Of a DNA stretch of 64,000 bases, positions 18,073-27,385 are shown piece by piece (within the stretch, counting starts at the first letter, position 1; each line of letters starts with the position of its first letter). The stretch is taken from contig NZ_LR824569.1 of the NCBI RefSeq assembly GCF_903969135.1, forward strand, positions 4,609,001-4,673,000, read 5' to 3'. Origin of the DNA: Chryseobacterium sp. JV274 (lineage in GTDB: Bacteria; Bacteroidota; Bacteroidia; Flavobacteriales; Weeksellaceae). The position numbers were made by a program, and so were the translations under genes. The notes below the pieces were generated by a model that was not told where the DNA came from, did no database searches, and saw only the letters and a list, made by a program, of their open reading frames with translations.

Positions 18073-21000
18073 ATGAAGAGATTACTACTTTCGTGTTTAG
18101 CCTTCCTGAGTATGGGAGTCTATGCACAAACTAATGTCGCCAACTATACTTTTTCAAAAAGTAGCGGGATGACGTACACCTCAATCACGGGGGGAACAAA
18201 ATTATTTCCTACCGGAACTAATACAACTTATGATAATGAGGTGTCGGCAGCAATTCCTTTATCTTCTCCCTTTACTTTCGGTGGTGTTGCAATGACAACA
18301 TGTTACGTGAGTGCAAATGGGTTTATAGCTTTTGGAGCTGCACCTTCGGGGACAAACTATACACCGATGTCGAGTCTGGGATCAACGACAGGGGCGATTT
18401 CTGCTTTTGGGCAGGATGGAGGTTTTTCATCATCAGATGCAACACAGCCGATTGGAAATCATGAAGTTCGATATGAAGATCTCGGAACTGAATTTGTTGT
18501 ACAATGGCAGGATCATGCTAATTACAGCAATAGATCTACTGAAAGATTAAATTTTCAGATTCGTTTGGTGTATGCTACCGGTGAAATCAAAATTATATAT
18601 GGAAACTGTACGGATCCAGGAACCAGTACCTCAAATAGCACTCCTCATGTAGGAATAAGAGGAAATAGTACTACCTATGCATCCAATGTAAATTCTCTGA
18701 TGATTGGCAATGTGCCGTCTGGAACTACTTGTGATTGGTCTAAAGCTGTTACGGGTAGTGCTAATAACAGTACTATGCTTTTTTCCAGTACAACAAATGC
18801 AAGTGTTAAAATCCCGGCTGGTCTGCAGTATACATGGGTACCTGGTACGCAGGCACCGGTAAGAACTTTTGCTGCTGCAACTGCAATTACCAATAATGCT
18901 GCAACGGTAAATTGGACTGCTCCAACGGGTGCAACAGCCTACAATGTTCAGTACAGAGCAGTTGGAAGCTGTGATTGGACTAATCTTGTTGGTAATCCTG
19001 TTTCTGCTGCTACTGCTACCATTACGGGGCTTACTCAGAATACAACCTATCAGGTGCAGGTACAGGCTTTAAATGGTGCAGTACAATCTGTATACTCCCA
19101 TATTCCAAATGCAGCCGGAACAGGAAGTGGGTATGCATCTACAGGATCTTTTACAACTACACCTAACTGTGTAAGTACAGTAACCGGCCTTTCTTCTTCT
19201 TCCTTAACTCCTGAATCTGCAACCATAAGCTGGACAGCTTCAACAACGCCTCCAGGTAATGGATATGAATATTATTATTCTACATCTTCAACTACGCCAA
19301 TTTCAACAGTTACTCCATCAGGTTCTGTTGGTGCCGGGGTTTTAACAGCAGATTTATCAGGTTTAACTCCTTCAACTCAGTATTATTATTGGGTGAGAGG
19401 AAACTGTAATGGAACTGATAAAGGGGTGTGGTCAAGTTCAGCCAACTTCACAACTTTAGGTCTTTGTCCGACAGTTACAGCTCCGGCATCTAGTGCTACA
19501 GGAGTAAGTGTAACGCCTACAATAACATGGAATGCAATAAATGGAGCAACTGGTTACAAACTAAAAGTTGGAACAACTTCAGGAGGAAACGATATTTTAG
19601 ACATGGATATCGCTGGCGGTACTAATAGTTCTTATACATTAGCTGCACCTTTAAATTTTGCTACCACTTACTATTACTCTGTTACTGCGTATACAGCGAA
19701 TATTACAGGGCCGGCTACAGCATGTACAGTAAGATCTTTCCAAACAGTATGTAATTCAGTAAACCTGCCATATACTTTAGATTTTGAAAGTGTTACAACA
19801 CCTGCTTTACCAATGTGTACAACTGTTATTAATAGTGGTTCAGGAAATTTATGGAAAACAGCTACAGCTCCAACTGGGTTTACCGGGAAAGTGCTTAACT
19901 ATTCATATAACAGCAGTAATGCTGCCAATACGTGGTTCTTTACACAAGGGTTAAATCTTACAGCCGGAGTTAGCTATAGAATCAAATATAAATATGCAAA
20001 TGCAACCGGAACAACACAATATCCTGAAAAAGTAAAAGTTGCTTACGGATCTTCGGCTACAAGTGCAGCGATGACAAATACTTTAGCTGATCATGCAAAT
20101 ATTACCGGTGGAACTGCTACAAATACTTTTGTAGATTTTACGCCAAATGCAACAGGGGTTTATTATTTTGGATTCCAGGCTTATTCTCTTGCTGATATGA
20201 ATCAAATCTATGTGGATGATATCAATATAGATGTTACACCTACTTGTTCAGAGCCATCAGCAGTTGCTGTTTCAGCAATTACAACAAACGGAGCAAGTAT
20301 TTCATGGACTGCACCAGCTACAGCTCCTGGAAGTGGTTATGAATATTATTATTCAACAAACAGTACAGCTCCTACAGCCTCTACTACAGCTTTAGGAAAC
20401 AGTACTACAACTTCAGCTCCTTTATCCGGATTGTCTCCTTCTACTACTTATTATGTATGGGTGAGATCTGTTTGTAGTTCTTCTGATAAGAGTGTATGGA
20501 GTATTGTTGCTACATTTAATACTCTTTGTGGAATTGTTATGGCACCTTTTACTCAAAACTTTGATAGTGGAGCAGCGCCAAACTGTTGGAATAATGTAAA
20601 CCCTACAGCAACAGGTACAGATGCAAACCTTTTCTGGAAGTTCTCAGGAAATGGAGATTATGGTGCAAGTCCGGCTAATAACGGAAAAGCTGCAGGAACA
20701 TATGCATGGGTAGATGCAAGCTCACCATATGCGGGAGCGGGTACAAATACTGTACAATTGGTTACTCCTTCTGTAAATTTAACAGGATTAACGGCTCCTC
20801 TTGTTTCTTTTGATTGGTTTAAAAACCATTCTATGTCAACCGGTACTACAGTTTCACCTTCTAGTTATGATAATAATAAACTTACTGTAGAGGTAAACGA
20901 TGGAAATGGCTGGGTAGTGATTTTTAGTGATAATACCAACTTAAATCAATGGAGAACAGTTGCTGTTCCTTTAGCGGCTTCCTATATTGGAGCAACTATT

Positions 21001-21351
21001 CAGGTGAGATTTACTGTAGATAAAAACGTAAATGGTAACGGATATTTCTATGATGATCTTCTTTTAGATAATGTTGAAGTAAAACAAAATCCTAATTTGG
21101 CAACTTCTGAAACTGTCGCAAAAGACCATAAGATTAATGTATATCCTAATCCGTTTACTGAGACCTTAACAATTTCTGATGTATCCAAGGTACAATCTGT
21201 TTCAATCGTTGATGTTTCCGGAAGATTGATTAAAACAATTGAGAAACCATCTTCTGAACTTCAATTGAGAGATCTGAAAGAAGGATTGTATTTAGTAGTC
21301 TTGAATATGAAAGACGGATCTAAACAAACCGTTAAAGCAATTAAAAGGTAA
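18073..21351 (+). CDS. Large secreted fibronectin type III / choice-of-anchor protein, T9SS type A
   Basis: A 1092-residue exported protein. The signal peptide is MKRLLLSCLAFLSMGVYAQ. An N-terminal beta domain (about 20-250) is followed by several fibronectin type III-like domains (about 262-355, 365-455, 465-560 and 725-815), recognisable by repeated WTAP...GYEYYYSTSS...SPSTTYYVWVR. Two choice-of-anchor J/MAM-like domains (about 565-720 and 820-1005) carry FTQGLNLTAGVSYRIKYKYA and YVDDINIDV. The final 75 residues (KINVYPNPFTETLTISD ... LKEGLYLVVLNMKDGSKQTV) are a type A T9SS sorting domain. No catalytic domain is visible, so an adhesive or matrix role is the best guess. It is a paralogue of the next gene. 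Confidence 0.88.
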   Translation: MKRLLLSCLAFLSMGVYAQTNVANYTFSKSSGMTYTSITGGTKLFPTGTNTTYDNEVSAAIPLSSPFTFGGVAMTTCYVSANGFIAFGAAPSGTNYTPMSSLGSTTGAISAFGQDGGFSSSDATQPIGNHEVRYEDLGTEFVVQWQDHANYSNRSTERLNFQIRLVYATGEIKIIYGNCTDPGTSTSNSTPHVGIRGNSTTYASNVNSLMIGNVPSGTTCDWSKAVTGSANNSTMLFSSTTNASVKIPAGLQYTWVPGTQAPVRTFAAATAITNNAATVNWTAPTGATAYNVQYRAVGSCDWTNLVGNPVSAATATITGLTQNTTYQVQVQALNGAVQSVYSHIPNAAGTGSGYASTGSFTTTPNCVSTVTGLSSSSLTPESATISWTASTTPPGNGYEYYYSTSSTTPISTVTPSGSVGAGVLTADLSGLTPSTQYYYWVRGNCNGTDKGVWSSSANFTTLGLCPTVTAPASSATGVSVTPTITWNAINGATGYKLKVGTTSGGNDILDMDIAGGTNSSYTLAAPLNFATTYYYSVTAYTANITGPATACTVRSFQTVCNSVNLPYTLDFESVTTPALPMCTTVINSGSGNLWKTATAPTGFTGKVLNYSYNSSNAANTWFFTQGLNLTAGVSYRIKYKYANATGTTQYPEKVKVAYGSSATSAAMTNTLADHANITGGTATNTFVDFTPNATGVYYFGFQAYSLADMNQIYVDDINIDVTPTCSEPSAVAVSAITTNGASISWTAPATAPGSGYEYYYSTNSTAPTASTTALGNSTTTSAPLSGLSPSTTYYVWVRSVCSSSDKSVWSIVATFNTLCGIVMAPFTQNFDSGAAPNCWNNVNPTATGTDANLFWKFSGNGDYGASPANNGKAAGTYAWVDASSPYAGAGTNTVQLVTPSVNLTGLTAPLVSFDWFKNHSMSTGTTVSPSSYDNNKLTVEVNDGNGWVVIFSDNTNLNQWRTVAVPLAASYIGATIQVRFTVDKNVNGNGYFYDDLLLDNVEVKQNPNLATSETVAKDHKINVYPNPFTETLTISDVSKVQSVSIVDVSGRLIKTIEKPSSELQLRDLKEGLYLVVLNMKDGSKQTVKAIKR

Positions 21352-21373
21352 ATAATTTCTTAAAGAAATAAGA

Positions 21374-21410
21374 AAAAGAGGCTGCTCAATTTGAGTAGCC
21401 TCTCTTTTTA
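21374..21410 (+). terminator. Terminator between the two T9SS type A genes
   Basis: A hairpin with arms GAGGCTGCTCAA and TGAGTAGCCTC followed by T-rich sequence lies 27 bp after the stop, so the two paralogues are transcribed separately. Confidence 0.85.
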
Positions 21411-21495
21411 TAAGTGAAATTATCTTTTATAAAAGGAAAACTTTAATTCATTGTGATATAATTAAAAAAATATTTTTTTTATTGTTGATTTTCAC

Positions 21496-21503
21496 TAGAT
21501 TTG
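21496..21503 (+). promoter_or_regulatory. Possible -7 box of the GEVED/T9SS gene
   Basis: TAGATTTG is an exact match to the Bacteroidetes -7 consensus TAnnTTTG and lies 21 bp before the start codon. No clear TTG -33 element is present upstream. Confidence 0.4.
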
Positions 21504-21524
21504 AGTAACTAATACTGTTTTTAT

Positions 21525-23849
21525 ATGAGAAATTTTTTACTTGTTGGTTTCTTAATGGCCGGCTTTTTATCCTCCGCACAGACTTACTGTACGCCTGCGT
21601 TTGCAAGCGGGTGTAGCGGAGGAGATGTGATAGATTCCTTTGCAATTCCAGGCGCTGGATTTGATCATCCTAATACAGGTTGTTCTACTGATGCGTATGG
21701 AGATTACACTTCTATGACGATCAACCTTAGTGCAGGTTTGAGTTATGACTTTAGTGTTAAACATGGGTACAGTGATCAGAATGTACGTGTTTGGATAGAC
21801 TTTAATAACGATGGTACTTTTGATGATGCAGCTCCGGAACTTGTAGCTTCTGCGAGTAGTACTCAAGTAGGAGCGGACAATATTACCTCAGGGCTTATCG
21901 CAATTCCTTCTACCGTTACTCCTGGTACTTACAGAATGAGAGTGGGTGACAGGTTCTCCAGTGACCCTATTCCTTGTAATACAGACGGCTATGGAGAAGC
22001 TCATGATTATACGGTAGTAATTGGTGCAGTTCCAACTTGTTTTGCTCCTTCTGCTTTAACGGTATCTGCCGTTACAGCAAATTCAGCTCAGGTGGGATGG
22101 ACCGCTCCGGCTTCTGCTCCAGGCAGCGGTTATGAATATTATTATTCAACTTCCAGTACATATCCTACTGCTGCTACAGTGGTTTCCGGAACAAGCAGTG
22201 GATTAAGTACTGGTCTTTCTTCACTGGCACCGGCTACAACTTATCATGTATGGGTACGTTCTGTATGCAGTACTTCAAATAAGAGTGCATGGTCTCAAAT
22301 GGCAACATTTATGACATCCTGTGTTTCTGTAGGAGTACCATATGCGTTGGACTTCGAAAGCATAACCCCACCTGATCTTCCAAATTGTACCTCAGTAGTC
22401 AATGACGGTTCAGGAAATATGTGGGAGACCGGTGATCTGGATGCTCAAGGATTTACAGGAAATGTTCTTCAGTATTCTTATGACTATGCCAATAATGCTG
22501 ATACCTGGTTTTTCACCAACGGTATTAACCTTACTGCAGGAGTTACCTACAGAATTAAATATAAATATGCAAATGCAGAAGGAACTGTATATGCTGAAAA
22601 ATTGAAAATAGCTTACGGAACTTCAGCTACCGGTGCGGGAATGACCAATACATTAGCAGATCACTCAAATATTGTTACCAGTACAGCAACCAGTGCATTT
22701 GTGAATTTCACACCAACAGCCACAGGAGTTTATTATTTTGGGTTCCAGGCATATTCTGACGCTAATATGAACCAGTTGTATGTGGATGATATTAATATAG
22801 ATGTAGCGCCAGCTTGTAGTGAGCCTAATGCATTAGTTATGTCTAATATTACTGCCGGAGGAGCTACGGTTTCCTGGACGGCAGCTACTCCTGTACCTGC
22901 AAGCGGATATGACATTTATTACAGCACAACCAATACAGCGCCTACAGCTACAAGTACACCTAATTTTACAGGAGTTACAACAACTACTTATAATATTCCA
23001 AGTTTGGCTCCTTCCACTGTTTATTATGTATGGGTAAGATCTGCATGTAGTGCTGCAAGCAAAAGTATATGGAGTGATTCTGCTACATTTACAACATTGT
23101 GCTCAAGTGCGAACCTTCCTTATGCTATAGACTTTGAAAGTGTTACTGTTCCTGAACTTCCAGGCTGTACAATGAATGTTAACGCAGGAGTTGGTAATAA
23201 TTGGGAAACAGTAGATCCGCCTTCTGATAGCCAGGGATTTACTACCAATGTATTAAGTTATCATTATAACTCTTCCAATCCTGGCAATACGTGGTTCTTT
23301 ACCCAAGGTTTGAACCTGACAGCGGGAACACAATATACAATTGGCTATAAGTACGGTAATAACTCATCTACCTATGTTGAAAAATTGAAAGTTGCTTATG
23401 GAACTTCACCTGACGCATCGGCTATGACAGGCTCTATAGCAGATTATCCTTCAATTAATGATGAAATGGCCCATACAGAATCTATAACGTTTACAGTTCC
23501 TGCAACAGGTGTGTATTACTTTGGATTTAATGCTTATTCAGATCCGGATCAGTATAATCTGTATATAGATGATATTAGTATTAACAATGCGAACCTGGCA
23601 ACAGCTGAAGTTGCTCTGGCAAAAAATACTATTCAGGTTTATCCTAATCCATTTACAGATGTATTGAACATTTCTGATGTGAAAAACGTGAAAAATGTAT
23701 CTGTAACGGATGCAACAGGAAGATTAGTGAAAACTATTGCAAACCCTGAATCTGTGATTCATTTAAGAGATTTAATGCAAGGTGTTTATTTAATTACAAT
23801 GGAAATGAAAGATGGATCTAAACAGACTATCAAGGCTATTAAAAAATAA
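21525..23849 (+). CDS. Secreted GEVED / fibronectin type III / choice-of-anchor protein, T9SS type A
   Basis: A 774-residue exported protein with signal peptide MRNFLLVGFLMAGFLSSAQ. Residues about 20-165 form a GEVED domain, with VRVWIDFNNDGTFDD as the acidic turn and YGEAHDYTVV as the domain signature. Then come fibronectin type III (about 170-258), a choice-of-anchor J domain (265-425), fibronectin (430-520) and a second choice-of-anchor J domain (525-690). The last 75 residues (IQVYPNPFTDVLNISD ... LMQGVYLITMEMKDGSKQTI) form a type A T9SS sorting domain. Many stretches, such as LTAGVTYRIKYKYANA, match the gene upstream closely, so the pair arose by duplication with domain shuffling. Enzymatic activity is not evident. 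Confidence 0.88.
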   Translation: MRNFLLVGFLMAGFLSSAQTYCTPAFASGCSGGDVIDSFAIPGAGFDHPNTGCSTDAYGDYTSMTINLSAGLSYDFSVKHGYSDQNVRVWIDFNNDGTFDDAAPELVASASSTQVGADNITSGLIAIPSTVTPGTYRMRVGDRFSSDPIPCNTDGYGEAHDYTVVIGAVPTCFAPSALTVSAVTANSAQVGWTAPASAPGSGYEYYYSTSSTYPTAATVVSGTSSGLSTGLSSLAPATTYHVWVRSVCSTSNKSAWSQMATFMTSCVSVGVPYALDFESITPPDLPNCTSVVNDGSGNMWETGDLDAQGFTGNVLQYSYDYANNADTWFFTNGINLTAGVTYRIKYKYANAEGTVYAEKLKIAYGTSATGAGMTNTLADHSNIVTSTATSAFVNFTPTATGVYYFGFQAYSDANMNQLYVDDINIDVAPACSEPNALVMSNITAGGATVSWTAATPVPASGYDIYYSTTNTAPTATSTPNFTGVTTTTYNIPSLAPSTVYYVWVRSACSAASKSIWSDSATFTTLCSSANLPYAIDFESVTVPELPGCTMNVNAGVGNNWETVDPPSDSQGFTTNVLSYHYNSSNPGNTWFFTQGLNLTAGTQYTIGYKYGNNSSTYVEKLKVAYGTSPDASAMTGSIADYPSINDEMAHTESITFTVPATGVYYFGFNAYSDPDQYNLYIDDISINNANLATAEVALAKNTIQVYPNPFTDVLNISDVKNVKNVSVTDATGRLVKTIANPESVIHLRDLMQGVYLITMEMKDGSKQTIKAIKK

Positions 23850-23870
23850 TTTATCATTTAAATAAAAAGA

Positions 23871-23904
23871 AAGGGACGGGTCATTGATGATCCGTCCTTT
23901 TTAT
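23871..23904 (+). terminator. Terminator of the GEVED/T9SS gene
   Basis: An imperfect hairpin (GGGACGGGTCAT / ATGATCCGTCC) followed by TTTTT lies 22 bp past the stop. Confidence 0.8.
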
Positions 23905-23937
23905 TGTATTTACTTTGAAAATTAATAGATCAAAAGA

Positions 23938-23970
23938 AAGATGAGCGAAATATTTCACTCATCTTTTTAT
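23938..23970. terminator. Second hairpin, probably the terminator of the minus-strand channel operon
   Basis: Inverted repeat AAAGATGAG / CTCATCTTT with A/T tails. It lies about 60 bp beyond the stop of the 52-residue gene and also downstream of the plus-strand gene, so it can serve either side. Confidence 0.6.
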
Positions 23971-24029
23971 TTTGTCATATGACTCGATGTTATATAAATC
24001 ATTATGAATTACCCATTACTTATTACTCA

Positions 24030-24188
24030 TTATTTATTAGGTACCGGCTGAATCTCTCCCTTATTCATAAGGTCAAAAATAGTAGGGAAGAACATTGCTA
24101 ATATAAAGTAGACGATGATCATCAGCACCACCAGTGCAAAAAGAATGATCACTAAACTATTCGGTTTGTTTTTCTTTTTTGGTTCCAT
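24030..24188 (-). CDS. 52-residue single-span membrane protein
   Basis: A short minus-strand frame from the ATG complementary to 24186-24188 to TAA at 24030. The product starts with a lysine-rich cytosolic head (MEPKKKNKPN), has one hydrophobic helix (about 11-35) and ends in a short polar tail (NKGEIQPVPNK). Codon use looks normal for its neighbours. It lies 43 bp downstream of the ion channel gene on the same strand, which suggests co-transcription and possibly a small accessory subunit (inference). I know no family for it. Confidence 0.6.
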   Translation of the reverse strand: MEPKKKNKPNSLVIILFALVVLMIIVYFILAMFFPTIFDLMNKGEIQPVPNK

Positions 24189-24231
24189 GATTTTGTGGTA
24201 TTTGGTGAATAAATTATGTTGATATCCAATA

Positions 24232-25059
24232 TCAAGCTAATTTCTTGCCACATTTCTTACAATACCTCGCATCATCATCAATATCTTCGTTACCGCATCG
24301 TTCACAGATCAGTTCCAGGTTTTGTCTCTTGTTTCTCATTTCTGCCGTTACAATACCGGTAGGAACAGCAATAATAGAATAACCGGCCAGCATCAGAACA
24401 ACCGCAAAAAACTTTCCTAAAGGCGTGATTGGGGATACATCACCATATCCTACAGTAGTTACAGTAACTACTGCCCAATAGATAGACTGCGGTATGGTTT
24501 CAAATCCCTGCCTTCCGCCTTCCACCATAAACATCAGTGATCCTACAATAACTGAGAATATAATCAGGAATAAAAGGAAAATGTAAATCTTTCTCGAGCT
24601 GTTTTTCAGAGCCCGTACAATAAGGTAGCCGTCATTCATAAAATCCAGCAAATTGAAAATCCTGAAAATTCTCAACATTCTAAGCATTCTGAAAATCAGA
24701 AAATATTTAGTGATGGGAAAGAAAAAGCTGAGGAAAAAAGGAACCAGCGCGAGAAAATCTATAACTCCGAAAAAACTGAAAATATAACTTCGCTTATTCT
24801 TTACCACTGCAATACGCATAGAATACTCAAGAGTGAAAAAAATAGAAATCACCCACTCCAGAATCAGGAAGGTATAATGAAACTTTTTATCAAGCTTAGG
24901 TACACTTTCCATCATAATGATGGCTGTACTTGCAAGAATTAAAGATAATAAGATGATATCGAACAGTTTTCCGAGTCTGGTATCGGAACGATAAATTATC
25001 CGGTAAAGGAATCTTTTCCAAAGATTGTCTTCAGGAACAAGATTATGTTCTCTTTCCAT
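24232..25059 (-). CDS. Voltage-gated potassium-type ion channel with C-terminal zinc ribbon
   Basis: A 275-residue six-helix ion transporter. Hydrophobic segments lie at about 31-50, 62-80, 95-118, the S4-like helix 121-138, 157-178 and 212-238. The S4-like helix has Arg at 124, 127, 130 and 133, every third residue, as in voltage sensors. The pore loop has TTVGYGD (201-207), the potassium selectivity filter. After the last helix comes a short zinc ribbon with Cys252, Cys255, Cys267 and Cys270 (CERCGN...YCKKCGKKLA), an unusual cytosolic tail. It would conduct K+ across the inner membrane. A 52-residue membrane protein gene follows 43 bp downstream. Confidence 0.92.
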   Translation of the reverse strand: MEREHNLVPEDNLWKRFLYRIIYRSDTRLGKLFDIILLSLILASTAIIMMESVPKLDKKFHYTFLILEWVISIFFTLEYSMRIAVVKNKRSYIFSFFGVIDFLALVPFFLSFFFPITKYFLIFRMLRMLRIFRIFNLLDFMNDGYLIVRALKNSSRKIYIFLLFLIIFSVIVGSLMFMVEGGRQGFETIPQSIYWAVVTVTTVGYGDVSPITPLGKFFAVVLMLAGYSIIAVPTGIVTAEMRNKRQNLELICERCGNEDIDDDARYCKKCGKKLA

Positions 25060-25308
25060 TTATATAGGTTATTTCACAGCGAAGTTAGTAATTTCTATAG
25101 AGTATAGGGTAAAGATATGATTGTTAAAAGAATCTTGCAAATGTTAAAAATATTTTCATCATTAAAAAGTGAATTATATGCACTTAATTTAATGATTTTC
25201 AATACATTATATTAAACAAAATACGAATAAAATATGACATATAAAAATTTATTTTTTAACATAATATTAATCCAAGTTTGTAATTTTATTCAACAAAAGC
25301 TTTATATC

Positions 25309-26157
25309 ATGAGAAAAAATTTAACCTTATTTATTCTGTTTTTCATAAGCAGTTTTATACATGCTCAGGTTGGGATTAATACTTCAACACCAAATGGTGC
25401 TTCAGTACTGGATATAGTCTCCAACCAGAAAGGGATTCTCATTCCTCGTCTTACAGATACTGACCGGGATACATACCTGGCTGATAATAATGCTTCTACA
25501 GTGCCCCCTGCAGGTGTTGTAAATGCTAACCTTACTGCAGGAACCCTTATTTTTAATACGACAACAAATAACTTCCAGTATTGGGATGGTACCCTCTGGA
25601 GACAGCTTTTTGTTCCTACATCTTCTCAGGCTGGTAACGATGGTGTCGTTAAAATAAATTCTGGAAACGCAAATGTAAAACCCTCATTCAGTTTAAGTGC
25701 AGCAGGGAGCGGGTATGGGCCAAGACAACAGGTGCTTTATGCCACACCGCTAGTCTTTGCGGCAAGTCCTACTACAAGCTGGCCGGAAACCACAGTTCCA
25801 TTTCCGGGAGTTACCTCGAATATCTATATTTCAGCTACTGGTAAATGGAGGGAAAACGAAATTAACGGACAGGTCCATATCTGGAGAGCTATCGCGACTA
25901 TTACTCCCGGGTCCAATTCTTCAGGATCTGTAAAGGCTACTTTTAAAAATCCTGACTCCGGTTTTGAAATTAACTCTATCCAGTTGGTTCCAAGTGGTTC
26001 CAGTGGAACAGGTAACATTCTTACATTTTATTTCTATACCATTGCCGATCCTGCGAGTCTTGATCCGGGAAGAGGCTATCAGCTTTTTATGGAGGCCGAT
26101 TTAAGTTGTAGCGTGGTCATAGAATCCTTTACAAGAGTATCTCTCTTCAAAGATTAA
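25309..26157 (+). CDS. Secreted beta-rich protein of unknown function
   Basis: I start at the ATG at 25309, 25 codons inside the longest frame, because it gives a perfect signal peptide (MRKNLTLFILFFISSFIHAQ) and a 282-residue product. After the signal comes VGINTSTPNGASVLDI, a phrase common at the start of flavobacterial surface proteins, then a segment resembling FNTTTNNFQYWDGTLWRQ as in tail-fibre-like or repeat surface proteins. The C-terminal half is beta-rich and has no recognisable catalytic residues. There is no C-terminal T9SS domain, so its final location is uncertain. A terminator follows. Confidence 0.75.
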   Translation: MRKNLTLFILFFISSFIHAQVGINTSTPNGASVLDIVSNQKGILIPRLTDTDRDTYLADNNASTVPPAGVVNANLTAGTLIFNTTTNNFQYWDGTLWRQLFVPTSSQAGNDGVVKINSGNANVKPSFSLSAAGSGYGPRQQVLYATPLVFAASPTTSWPETTVPFPGVTSNIYISATGKWRENEINGQVHIWRAIATITPGSNSSGSVKATFKNPDSGFEINSIQLVPSGSSGTGNILTFYFYTIADPASLDPGRGYQLFMEADLSCSVVIESFTRVSLFKD

Positions 26158-26188
26158 CAGTCTTATTTAATTTTTTTATATCAAATTC

Positions 26189-26214
26189 AACCGGCCCATG
26201 AAAGCCGGTTTTTT
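26189..26214 (+). terminator. Terminator of the secreted-protein gene
   Basis: Arms AACCGGC and GCCGGTT with an 8-base loop, followed by TTTT, 32 bp past the stop. Confidence 0.8.
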
Positions 26215-26233
26215 ATTGCAGCAGAAATATTCT

Positions 26234-26262
26234 TTGGATTTTTAGTAAAATTAATATCTTCG
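26234..26262 (+). promoter_or_regulatory. Possible promoter of the Nif3-coil operon
   Basis: TTG at 26234-26236, an 18-bp spacer and TATCTTCG at 26255-26262 resemble the Bacteroidetes promoter. The start codon lies 24 bp further on. The same -7 octamer precedes the Lrp/AsnC gene. Confidence 0.4.
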
Positions 26263-26285
26263 CTGTAACCGTAAAATATAAATTA

Positions 26286-27383
26286 ATGAAGCTAAAAACT
26301 GTAATTGCAAAGATTGAAGAGGAAATAAGTATCAGACAGGCAGAAGATTTTGATAATGTAGGCTTGTTGTGTGGTGTTTATGATCGTGATGTATCTGGGA
26401 TTCTGGTTTGTCATGATGCTCTGGAAAATGTTGTAGACGAGGCAGTTGAGAGAAACTGCAATCTGATAGTATGCTTTCACCCCATTATATTTTCCGGACT
26501 CAAATCTTTAACAGGGAAAAACTATGTAGAAAGAGCCGTTTTAAAGGCTATTGAAAATAAAGTGGCTATCTATGCCATTCATACGGCATTTGATAATGAT
26601 TTCTTTGGGGTCAATTATGGAATTTGCAGACAGTTGGGATTAAAGAATATGAAAATCCTTCAGCCGAAAGAAAATAATTTAAAACAACTGACGGTTTTTG
26701 TTCCGAAAGAGTATTCCGAAAAAGTAAGAGAAGCTATGTTCTCAGCGGGAGCAGGAAATATCGGTTTCTATGATGAATGCAGCTTTACGGTGAATGGTAA
26801 CGGAACATTCAGGCCGGTAGAAGGAGCAAACCCTTTTTCAGGACAGAAGGGTGTTCGTGAAAATGCAGATGAAGATATGATCTCTGTAATTTTTGAAGGC
26901 TTTAAACAAGGTCAGATTGTGAGCGCTATGAAAGCCGCACATCCTTACGAAGAAGTGGCTCATCAGATCTACAGTCTGGATAATAAAAACCAACATGCCG
27001 GACTGGGAATGTATGGTGACCTGGAAGAAGAAATGGATGAAAAAGATTTCCTGGGGTTTGTAAAAGAAAAGTTTGGTCTTGAAGTGATAAAACATTCCTC
27101 TTTCAACAATAAAAAAATCAAAAGGGTAGGGGTTCTGGGTGGTTCCGGAGCAAGTGGAATAAGATCTGCTGCTTCCAGAAAATGTGATGCTTATCTTACC
27201 GGAGATCTTAAATATCACGACTATTTTTTAGCAGAGTCTAAAATGCTGATTTGCGATATTGGGCATTATGAGTCAGAACAATTTGTTGCTCAACAATTAT
27301 TTGAAATTTTATCACAAAAATTTAGTACATTTGCAATTTCAAAATCTATTGAAAAAACAAACCCAGTAAATTATTTCATTTAA
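26286..27383 (+). CDS. Nif3-like dinuclear metal centre protein
   Basis: A 365-residue cytosolic protein of the Nif3/YqfO (DUF34) family in the long form, with an inserted PII-like domain in the middle (about 130-240). Metal-ligand motifs are CFHPIIF (about 60-67), IHTAFDN (about 98-104) and DIGHYESE near the C-terminus, consistent with a two-metal site. Members form hexamers; a GTP cyclohydrolase-like role has been proposed for some, but the cellular function is not settled. It is followed after 2 bp by the coiled-coil gene at 27386, a conserved pair, so the two are co-transcribed. Confidence 0.92.
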   Translation: MKLKTVIAKIEEEISIRQAEDFDNVGLLCGVYDRDVSGILVCHDALENVVDEAVERNCNLIVCFHPIIFSGLKSLTGKNYVERAVLKAIENKVAIYAIHTAFDNDFFGVNYGICRQLGLKNMKILQPKENNLKQLTVFVPKEYSEKVREAMFSAGAGNIGFYDECSFTVNGNGTFRPVEGANPFSGQKGVRENADEDMISVIFEGFKQGQIVSAMKAAHPYEEVAHQIYSLDNKNQHAGLGMYGDLEEEMDEKDFLGFVKEKFGLEVIKHSSFNNKKIKRVGVLGGSGASGIRSAASRKCDAYLTGDLKYHDYFLAESKMLICDIGHYESEQFVAQQLFEILSQKFSTFAISKSIEKTNPVNYFI

Positions 27384-27385
27384 AT

